Shown here one piece after another: positions 41,901 through 53,900 of a DNA stretch of 64,000 nucleotides. The notes beneath the pieces were generated by a model. That model had not been told where the DNA came from and made no database searches. It worked only from the letters and a program-made list of their open reading frames with translations. The DNA lies in assembly GCF_033807575.1 (NCBI RefSeq), contig NC_084717.1:12897692-12961691 (forward strand), read 5' to 3'. This DNA is from Cydia pomonella (Eukaryota > Arthropoda > Insecta > Lepidoptera > Tortricidae). How positions within the stretch are numbered: position 1 is the first letter of the stretch; each line of letters begins with the position of its first letter. The position numbers and the translations under genes are program-made.

Positions 41901-44900
41901 ATTTTATATATTTTTGTAATATTTTTTAATTATTATAAAAGTTAGGAGCGGAGCGAAAAACAGTTTTCATACAAATTTATAAACGCTCCTAACTCTTATA
42001 ATATTAAAAAAATCTATAAAAATCAACGGTCGGGCATAGCTATGATTAAAACACATCAAATTGTGTAAAAATATTTTCAATACTATTATATCCAGAGAGG
42101 AAAATGGGGACTACGTTTGTATGTAAAGACGGTTTCGGGGCGGTCGTCCCCTTTCGTCTTCAAAGGGGAAAGTTAGATTTTGAGGCGCCGTCTTCGTGTT
42201 CCCGTGGGGATTACAATGCCTGTTTTATCAGGAATGTAGAAATACCATCCCGTATTTATACAGTAAGTTTATAGAAAGTGTTTACTTACTGTCCGCGGGT
42301 GGATGGCGTTAATGGTACTCGTACCGTACATAGAGACGACCGATGTCATAGTGCTATTACTAAGCCGTTTTAGTATGTGTATACGTAGGTAGAAGAAAAA
42401 ACATTTCAAAAGATTAACAAAAAAACTGGAAATAATCGTAGCACGAGTCCGATTGGTTATTATTCAACTTAAAAAAGTGGACTCTTAAGTAAAAACATTA
42501 CCTAAAATCTTGAACAAGCTATGTAGGTACATAGTGCATAGCCATAAAGTTTCCTCCGCGATTAACATTAGTTACGGACCGAGTAAGCGGCAGGTAACTT
42601 GAATTGACTATAAATCGTGCCCCTGCTAGCTTCCTCGAAAAACATTACCTCTGGCCAATGTATTCTTACTAATTTTACGAGCAAGTGCGAGTCGAGTTCT
42701 CGGGAATGATGTTGTGACCTTGAGATCCGTTACAACTACGTTTTTTAAAGGTAAGATGCATACTGCCTGAAATGTTGCCCTTCGGCCGCGTACGCAACCA
42801 GAGCTTCGTAACCAGATGCGATCGAAAACTATTTCTGCCTTGTACGAAACCGGTTGCGATCAAAAACTAATTTCGTCTTACCCGTAACCAGTTACGATCG
42901 AACACTTCTCGTTCTTATACGAAACCAATGTCTGGGCCATCTAGCTATAGGTTTTTTTTTCAAATATTTTGTCATGATACTCATGATAATTTCTTATCCT
43001 GAATGTCAGTGCTCCATGTCTCTTAAGCCAGTATCTTTTAAGGAACAAGGTTACATTGTATTTGCCAACAAAGTATTTGAATATTATCAACTGGTACAAT
43101 ATTTGTGTTCTGATTTTTGACTAGATATATAACGTGTACAGTACTTATACTGTATAACAAGGTGTATAAATATAATCTTAGCTGACTTTATCAACGGTCG
43201 AAAGGTTTCGTACAACAAAGAAAAGTGTTCGATCGTAACTGATAACTAGTAAGACGGAATTAGTTTTTGATCGCAACCGGTTTCGTACAAGGCAGAAATA
43301 GTTTTCGATCGCATCTGGTTACGAAGCTCTGGTTGCGTACGCGGCCGAAGGGAAATATTGCCACAAATCATGTCGTAGCGCTAATCTAGTCAGTCAGTCA
43401 TTCTACGTATATGCCATACGACGTGCATGTTGTTTAGAAACACAGCTCATTTCACTTTAGGTAACTTTAAGGGCCAGTGATTTTGCATATACCTGCTCTA
43501 GATTTTTGACACAGGTCACAGCTAAGGGAGAAGTGTCATTAGTATTCACGTCATTCTTCGGAGCTGTCTTTGCGATACATATTCTACATTTCCACTGTTA
43601 CCGGGATTCAAGTGTTCTTAAACGGTGCAGTTTTTCTGAAACACCTGCGCAGTCATATTCATACCGTTTCTTGCAGCTTGAACACGCTATGGTAGTTTTA
43701 GGGTGTACAGTAGATACACTTGTAGCTGGTTACAAAATTTGTCATATTTCGGCCACTTGTAGTCGCTTTAATAGGCCTTTTAGACGCCGTTATGATAGTA
43801 TGTTGTTTTATAAGGATTTATTTTTATTTTTAATTATAGTTTCTATATACGTTTCCTCGAAAGATATTTAAATTCTTCTGTAGGGATTGCGAAGTTATTT
43901 CTGAACGCACCTTTTTGTCCTGGCAACACACTTCTTTATCTGTGCCGTGCGTTACGTCAAGCTGTCAGTTGTCAGAATTTCGTCCAATCAGCTGTGCGTG
44001 GTGTTCTTTGTACCGTTATAATTAACGGGATAATTTGTTTAAGTACATAAATTATTTTAAATGTAAAACGGCTAAAAAGGTGATCTTACCGTTGTTCTAA
44101 AATGACAAAATATTACACTGTGCAGTTCAAAATAGCGTGGCTTCAATCGCGAGGCGTTAACTTGTGTATGCACAACGATGCGATGTTACGCGTACGTATT
44201 TATCCATTTTAATTATAAGATTCATTAGGAGCACTTTTACTGTGTGTTTACATGGCCAGGGTTGCCATATATGTTGCCTCTCCGTCGCACTTTGTTTGAC
44301 AGGGAGGCAACACTTCGAACGTGGTTCGCCATAGGTCCTCTGGGGGCCTACCGGGAAAACCGATTTTCGCAAATTGCGGAGATCTTTCTCTTTTCTCTCA
44401 CTAAGACGTAATTAGAGTGACAGAGAAAAATGCCCGCAATAGACGAACTTCGATTTTCGCGGTTAGAGCCCTGACTGCAACCTCGACAACGGCAACCCTA
44501 GAACTTTGTTTCTATTGTACGGACTTCCTGAGCCCTTGGTTGGTCTCAGTGTTTGCCTCGCTCGCTTTCGACAAGAAAGACAAGTGGGAACAGCCTCACC
44601 TAAAGTGATCTATATCCATTGTATACCTAAATCAGAAAGACGTAAAGTAAAAACTAATTTGTGTTTTATATTATGTTCTTTGCGCTTAGTAATTAACATA
44701 TCTTGCTTTTCCGTAGGCGATGAAGTTGTAATTAGACTTAGATTACTTCATTAACTTCATGAGTTTCTCAAGTCAGTTATTAGAAAACTTTATGCGTTGC
44801 TAATAAAATCAACACTTGATACAAAAGTTTCACGGCTCAAATTATTATGAAACTTCAGAAATGTGCCATTTTTCATAATTTTGCTTAGAATGATGTAAAT

Positions 44901-47900
44901 TCTAAACATCTAACGGCCCGATTCGAAGAATGAGATACGATAACGATAATTTCTGGTTTAGATAAGTTCTCATTTAGATATCGTTTGTATGCCGTATAAT
45001 TAACAGAAGCAGCTCGATTCGGGCAACCAATGTCACTTTGACGTTAGAAATATCTTAGATAGATCTTATTGGGATCACAGCGGAATCGAAATAAACGTCA
45101 ATTTTGACATGTCGTTTAGTTATCGATCTTTTAAAGATGTGTGTCTTAATCATTCTTCGAATCGGGCCGTAAGTTAAGTACGAGTTTAATATTATTAAAT
45201 GTAAAACAATACAACAAAACATGTGGTATGGTGTTTAACCCTTTCTGTACGGGTGACAACCAGAGTTGCCAATTTGGCATCATCACTGTAGTACGGGTGT
45301 CAACTATAGTTGATCGAAACAAGGACGAAGTTTGAAATTTTTTTTTCAACCAACTTAGACCTTATATGTTGGTAATAACGATGATATTTAGTAGTAGCAT
45401 TAGTATAGATTCAAAGAAAAAAATGGCAAAACATTCTGGTAGATGGCGTTAAAACAAATATTTATTTAAAAATCCCTCATTTTTTCTGTCAACTGGGGTT
45501 GACACCCGTACTCCACGAGTGCAGAAAAAGTAACTCAATATGGCGGCAAATAGTGTTGTTTTATATTTCATCGAGTTTTAGTAGTTAGGCTAGTTGCAAG
45601 TGTTATAGTTGTAAATTTCGTGATTTATAGAATAATTATAAAAAAAAGTTATAAAATTGGATTATATTACAGTGTATGGTAATAAATAATAATAATAATA
45701 TGTTCTTAAGATTAAAATAGTAATGATCTCTGCTACACTTTTTTATTTTTACCCTTGAGCAGTACAGAATTACAGATAAATATCGACAACTGTATCGATA
45801 GGTGCACTTCACTATTTTATTCAAATGGCAGTCGTGTTTTTATGTTGCGTTAAAACGGTTGATATTTTTGCATTTTGTTAATAATTATTATCATTTCAAG
45901 GCCTTGTTCTATTCAAAATATCATAAACTAATATTTACAAAACTAACAATAGTTAAAATCGCTTGTAGTAACTTACATTTATACTTTTTTTAGTGAGAGA
46001 TATTACGCGTGAAATATAAAGTACTAGTGATTATAAGTGCAATAAGTGAGTAGTTATCAAAAGTGCATAATGTTTTTAATATGTGTACAAAATTTCAACC
46101 GCACAGCTGTTATATTTCAGAAAATACACGTAAGTGAAAATATGTCTAACCGCCGACTCTCGCAAAGACATGCCCGTATTGAGGCGGTGCTAGGCGTTCC
46201 AAGTCCCCGTACAGAAAGGGTTAAGTTCAAATTAGTTAAGTAGTTCCATTTAACGCGAAGCATTTTCTTGCAATTTTTTTATTGATTTTATTTCGTAATT
46301 GTCTAACAATATTTTAGACGCAATTATCAAAAATACTATTATTTATTTTATATAGGAGGCAAACGAGCAGACGGATCACCCGATGATAAGCGATTACCGC
46401 CGCCCATGGACATCCGCAACACCAGAGGGCTTGTAAATGCGTTTCTGGCCTTTACGATGTGAGTACGCTGTAAGCTCTTTTATTTATGGTCTGAAGGTCG
46501 TATCGGTCGGGAAACACCGAAGGCAACAATTCATTCAGTTTGCTTATTTCATGACGGTTGTTGATTGATAATGTTGACCATTTTTTGTTTATTTCTACTT
46601 TATTCTGTTTAATTGTTCCCTTTCTCACTATTTTAACAAAATCCCTTCATGAAATTCACCATATGTCATCATTCGTATTGGCGCCCGCATAAAACTCAAA
46701 GCACATTTAATTCTTTTATGTTATTAGCAGGGAATTTTCACCCGCCCCGGAACACAGAGTGACCTCGTTTGATAGGTATAATAACGGGACAACCTACTTC
46801 GTTACGCTAATCACTCGCATTGTCCTAAAATACCTGCCGCGGGGACACCCGTAATCGAGCCGTGCATAATTATGACCACTATACCCTGGAGTGATATTAT
46901 ACAAGCTTTTTGGAGATTGAAAAATAAATACGACAGAACGTTCATTTACATAGCTTTTGCTCATTAAGGGAAAGTAGTACTGAATTATGAATCCAGTTTA
47001 AAAAAATAGGAACATCTCAACTTCTTGAACGAAAAAAAGGTCCGCCCGATTCGAAGAATGAAACACGGAAAAGATAAGATAACGATAAGTTCTGGTTTAT
47101 ATAAGTTCTCAATTAGATATCGTTTGTATGTCGTATAATTGACAGAAGCAACCCGATTCGGGAAACCAATGTCACTTTAACGTTAGAAATATCGTAAGAA
47201 GATATATCTTATTGGGATCACAGGGGAATCGAAATATACGTCAATTTTGACATGTCGTTTAGTTATCGATCTTTTAAAGATCTTTCCAGGATCTTAAACG
47301 TGTCTTAATCATTCTTCGAATCGGGCCGTAAGTAAGAGTAACTATTGGATTGAGCTGGCTGTGGTCTCCTGTAGGTTATATTTATCAACCGACTCTTGTA
47401 AAATTATGTGAGAATTTCAGATAGTTATAATTATATATATTTTGACGATTTCCAGTTTTGGAAATGGCGGGTAATGAAGGTTCGAGAAGTTTACAGTTCA
47501 TAGTGCCACTAGTATTTTTATTCAAAGCTATACGTAGTCAAACTATTATGTAATTTTACCATTCATCTTATTGTTAAACTTGGAAAGCACACTAAGTACC
47601 CTAAAACCAACTTAGGTATTCTAAGAACGATTTTCCAGAAGTTTCCCTAGGAGTATCATGTAACTATTGTTACAGCAACTAATCAAACTTTGCTCATATA
47701 ACGCACACCTTGCACAACAATTTGTTATATCATACCTAATGTCGACATGGGCTAATTAAGTATTTTGAACTTTATTTACGTGTATTTATTAACAGTTCTG
47801 CGATAGTTTCTAGGGTTCCGTACCCAAAGAGTAAAACGGCACCCAGACTGTATCTCATGAACCGTGATAGTTAAACATGTTTAAGCGGGCTGCCATACAA

Positions 47901-50900
47901 CAAACGTGATTTTTTTGCTCGTTTTTATATATAATGGTACGGAACCCTTCATGCGCGAGTCCGGCTCGCACTCGGCCGATTTTTTATCCCAAAAAAGCTG
48001 TCACCTACACTTATCAATTAAAGCCAAAACAATACGACCGCTTACTTACTTTATTTGTTTCTTTAAAGAAATAAACTGATGGGAGTTTCCTTGAAATAAA
48101 TAGGAATAGGTCAAGTCGCTTTTCAATCCAAGAAAAAGAGTCAAGAGTCAAAGATTTTATTCGTACAACATAGGTGGATTACAACTACAACTGAATATTG
48201 TAGTTGTGGAGAGCCATGATTGTACTTGAGTAAGTCAACGGAATATTAAGCGTTTGGAACATTGCGATCTAAACACTCCAATGGAAATAGAGTGTTTACA
48301 TCGTGAAAAGAATCACCCAGGAACGGTCAAATAATTTGATTTGATTTCTATACAATTTTGAGCCTTATCATAGTGCCAATAATATATGAGATCCGAAGTG
48401 CTACAGAAGTCAAATTCCTCGGCTGTACTATAAATTAATTTTGCACCTAGAGAGTGCAAGTCAATCTGGTACCCCGACCTCTAACCGTCGTTCCATTTTA
48501 ATCGCGGGTACCCCGATAACCGTCACATTATTTCCGTTCCTTTGCTTCTTACTCAGTTCCGATGTAGTGAAACAGAGAAAACGTAGTTTCGATTTTTGAG
48601 ATTTTTATCCAGTTTTCTAGCACCAAGGTCCCTGAATATTGCAAGGCTGGGAATGGCACGGAAGGGAATAATGCACGAACGAAACGAACGACCTTGTGTT
48701 TATTCACAATGTTTTAGCACAAGCGAGTCAAATGCTCAGATGAACTAGTAAAAGAACTTGATCTCCTGTTGATGTTGTTTTACAGAATTTTTGCTGGTTT
48801 CCTACATAATATGACGTCATGAATAAGTCCCTTTTCTAGTTATAAAGGGCGCTAAAGACGGCTCGAAGATGAATGTTTTATTTTAAATGACTTGGGTTTG
48901 TTCGTATTTGGAATAAAACTACTTCTTTAAGTTTTTTTTTTTATTGAAGAAAATATATATTTCATTTGACAGGAAATAACTTCTTTAAGTTATTTCCTTC
49001 TCTCATCTAAACGAACTAGAAAATAAGTTTCGGGTGTTTATTGACTATGTACCTACTTTTACTACACCTACCTTTTTTAGTACCTGCAGATTTACTCAAC
49101 ATTACTCAAAAGTATACTTTGGGATCAAATTTCACACCCTCAACTTAACAAGCTTATCCGTTTATAGAGTCAGTGAAGTAAGCATCCTAATACGAACAAT
49201 TGAATCAGATCTAGAGATAACAGTCATACAGAGTCGACAGAACGTTCGACTCCTATGCTTTATAATCAACATGAATACATAGCTTCGTTGTAGCTTTTCA
49301 CCGAGTTCCATAGAAACGACTTAAGTCTCAGGCACTTCGATGACACATCTGACGTTCCCACAAGCCAGCAAAGCAGCGTTGTTTCAAGATTTATGAACAT
49401 TCTCTCCCGAAAAAGGTGTTTTTTGCGTACCGGTTTTGATTAACTTTCGTGCCGTATTATGAAAACATGTAATGGGGTAAAGTGATTCATGAGCTTGTTC
49501 GTAAAACGATATTTTGACAAACGTGCTTTTTCTAAATCTTTTTATTTATGGTGTAAATTTTATCTGAAAAAGCATTTGCATAGATTTTAGTTCAGTTTCT
49601 TTTCAATTCGTTTGTACTTCTTTCCAGCTTTTTTCTACGCATAAATCTACATCTAAAACTTAACAAGTTTTTGCCAATTTTTAGGTAGAAGCTGGTTGGT
49701 AGCTAGGGATTTAAGAACCTTTTAATATCCTTAATTACAGAATTAAATATTACCTTTAGAATGGATAACTTGTTGAAATTATAAAAATGTCCTACATACA
49801 GACCGTCGAGTAATTTTAGTGAACCCTCATTTGGTAGCAAGAGCACACTTTTTTGCGTCTTTACCCTGAATGTGCCTACTTGCCATTTTAGTTCATTACC
49901 TAATTAGTGGAATTAGTTTCAAACAGGTAATTTTTGCACCCTAGACTTTTCTCGCTAATGGCAAAAAACTTGTTGGTTCGTTAACCGTCATTTTCTCTGC
50001 TTTTAATTTTATTTTCAGAAATGCTATTGTCGAGTCAGCAGTCCTGGCGTACAATGCAGGACGCTGAGGCACAAAGGAGGTGGCAGCTATATAAAACCGC
50101 AAAACCAATTAACAGTTTGGGATAGTGCCATTGTTAGCTATGACGCATAATAAAGCCTCGTAATACACATTGATATATGTATGTGCAACCGCATGGCAGT
50201 TTGCTCCATTGTGCTCGCGTAGTGCGCTCGCTCTTGGCTACTTGATTATAGCTTATAGCATAGCATAAAGACTTCCCGCAAAGCAGTTATAAAGGTTTGT
50301 AAACATTGTTCAATAAGGAAATTATCGCAGAGCCTTATAAACAGAATTTAAAATTCGTAGCTTTGGGGAATATATTTTATAATTGCTATTCATAGGTCTT
50401 TATTTGAAGTTAATGAATAAATTAATATTGTTCGTCGCGATGTTTTGCTACAGCATTTATTTCAGATGATTGCAGTAGCTTCAGACAGGATTAAGGGAGA
50501 ACGTTTAAAGGTAGGTAACAACTCTGATAAAAAAATCAAACACTAAATTTCAAGGCCAGAATCAAATTGTTTATTTCAATAATAATAACGCAACAGAAAC
50601 CCACTGCAGATAGCTTATGTAACGAGTAATTTCGTTTTGGACGCGCTCCAAAAAACTCGGGTCCTTGAGTTTCACGAAACGGCACTAGGAAGTGTGGCAC
50701 GTAAATAGGAGCGTGTACGCTTATCCCTCCGACGCTTTGTTACCTTTTTCTTTTTTATGTTTGCAATAAGGATTCAAATGAATTAAGATTTGGGTTGTGG
50801 TGTAAAATTATTAGATTTCAATTAGTTGCAGTGCTACATTCGGGGAAATATAAAATTTCCCCAATTGCATTTCGCTTCTTCGTTTAAGTAGCAATGTGAG

Positions 50901-53900
50901 AACAATCACAATCCCTTACTACATTTGGGTTGTGATGTAAACTTTTAATTAGACTTTTCATAATTGCAGAGTAATTCGTAAAAAAAAAACCTACATAGAA
51001 AAAAAGCGAAGGTACCAGGAGTCATGAAACCTTCCCGTCTATCCCGTGATCTTAGGCACTTCTGTTCAGATACGACCCTGCAAGTTGCAACTAAGTTAGT
51101 AATAAGCAACAACACTTTGCTGGAAAATACATTATATTGGTCGCAGGAAAATAATGCGGCTACGTAATAAATAATTATCAAGGAATGAACTGAAATAACA
51201 AGTGCCGCTGAGATTTTCTACCTCGAAAAAGGCCGGGAGAAATATGCGGAGCAGTTTGCTGACTTTCACTAGTTGGAGAGGTACTCGAAGAAAAGAAATG
51301 CTTAAGACTTTTAACTACTCAAGAGTAAGATATTGAAATTAGAGTTAATCTAATGTGATGCTTCAGTTGTAACGAATTCTATTTTTTTGTGTAATCAACA
51401 TGCTTCGGTACGCCGTTATTCAAAATTATACTTAATATATTATTATCAACCAGTATGATGAAAATATGACGCTAATTCAAATTGAGGTATTTGGGTAAAT
51501 TACACTTAAATATTTTATCTTACATATTTGCGTATACTTAATTGAATTATCGCGTTATGGTACAAGTACATTTAAAATGTGGGGAAATACATAATAATAT
51601 GGATTCTACGAAATATTTTTTTCATGTTACTCTTTCTATTCGGAATATCAGTGCACGTATCTATAATGTGTATGTGTGTGTGTGTCTCATTAGTAAAGTA
51701 CATTATCTACCGGGTGAGGCCTATAACAGGAGCAATAAATGGAACTGTAGGCTGTACTCCTAAAATTGATCAATATTTGTGTAGCGACTTTTAAAATGTT
51801 TCGTGTTTTTATTTTTAGTACTGCAAATTTTGCGAATGTTGTCATGTTTAAAGCGTGAAAAGCAACTCAATTTCCATGATGATAGCCATGTTGAATTGTT
51901 GATTTGTATGAAAAGTAGGAAGTCTAAAGACTTCATAATTTTTAAAAGTTATTGACCAACGATCCCATTGTTTGAGGAATACAATCTACGTTTTAATTAT
52001 TTACACAAAACTACCATATATAACTAATTTGTAATACTTGATCCTAGTATTGTGAATCCTTTGGATTTATCCTAGTAGTTTGGATTGGTAGTGACATAAT
52101 GACCGTGCACGAAGGATATACAAGGTGTAACAAAAATAGTAGGGATCCGTTTAAGTACTACCGTCTTCTGATAAGGAAAATGTAGACGAAAAAACTTGAC
52201 TCGAAAAATTGTTGGCTTTCTTTGGGGGGGTATGGCCGACTTAATTTTTGCTTCTACTTTTTCCTAATCAGAACACTATAATACCGAATATACCCTTACC
52301 TTACCTTACGGATCTTGAAATGTATTTATATGAAGAGCATTTCTGAGTCAAGTACATTTTATCTGACTATAATATCGCCATCTAAGTACACAAATTTTAT
52401 TGATCTTATTATTGTGGTTTAACTATTGTTTTCTCATTGGGTGGACAAGAATTGTAATTACTGCATTTTATGATTTTCGCGTAGACCTCTCAGTGACAAA
52501 CCCTGTCTTTAATCACGGAATACCTACAGTATGTAAACACGAACGTAGGGCTGGCCACGGACCTTGTTCCACTCTGTTACTTGGTAACCGAGTTTGCACC
52601 TACATCCTACATGAACACATGTGCGCGATTCGCTTCGTTGAAGTACGCTCAAGCAGCTCAAGTTTCCTCTTGTGCTTCGTGTAGCAATTTAAATTATTTA
52701 TATTTAAGTGCAAAATTGTTGTTCTTGTTTAAGACTAAGTTTAATATCCGAAATTACTTAAAACATTAATCATTCTTATAGGGTTATAGGTAGACATAAA
52801 GATAAGTAACATTTTTTTATAAGGAAATTTTGGCTTTGTATTTTCGCCAGCCAACGACGAAATGGATGTTTACGTCAGTGTTCATTTCAAAAACATATTT
52901 ACATATTTTTCAGTGAAAATATTTAGTGTTTACTTAAAAATATCAAACTACCTACTTACAAACAAAACACATTGAAGTTATCAGCCAGGAACCATAAATA
53001 TTTACGAGTAAATTCTGATAATTCGAATATTCACAACGTGATTTTTATACTAAAGTTTGTTGACCACACTCGTGGTTTGAAGCCTGATTGGAGCCAATTG
53101 GAACCGCGTGCACCAAATTATTACCACCTCAATCAATATGTATAACAACCCCTGCAAAATTACTCGACGGCCTCGACGCCACCATCCAACTGTAAGTTGG
53201 TATTTTTAAAATACCATTTTTATAATACAATGTGGATAATTAATAGGAAGGTACGGTAAACTTATAGAGACTTAGCCACTTTTTTTTTATGCAAGTAATA
53301 TAATTACAAAAAATTCAAATCAGATTTTTTCAGCAGAAGTACCACATGAAATGGATAGTAAATAGAGTATAGAAAGAAAGTAAATAGAAAATATCTGTGT
53401 CTCTTCAACAATATTTGCGGTTAGCTAACATTATTACATTTTAACGCTTAACGTAAATAAGACGCTCGGTAGCTAGAAGTTATCATACAAAGTACATGTC
53501 CTTGAGACGAGCTCTGGCATACTTGCTTTAGAGCAATGTTATCTATTAAGCTGAAAATAATATAAATTCGTCTATTCTTCATGCAATATGTAACATGTGC
53601 GTCAGAATTCCTTTACGAAAATACGGAATGGAATAATAATCTTATCCAATCAATGATCATCGTATTATTGACCGTTTCTTTCGCAGAACGTTTTTATTTA
53701 TTTTAAATTTTTACATTTAATTTCTAATTATTTCTGCCTGGATTACATTCTAAATAGCGTCAATTTTCATGCGTTATTTGCCCAGCGCTGGACCAGCGAG
53801 ATAGCCATGCGATGGTTGAGAGCCCGCACTATGGAATGGGCCACGTGTAGATGCGTAAGCACAATCGCTGGCCTTTGATGTGCGGATGAAACCGTGACCA

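Noticed and set aside
42807..42927. CRISPR-like array
   Set aside because: The 38-bp units are contiguous without unique spacers, are mirrored in an inverted arm, and the genome is eukaryotic.
43506..43871. 121-codon frame as a coding exon
   Set aside because: No recognisable domain, no convincing splice signals at its edges and no second copy; such a frame can arise by chance in a window of this size.
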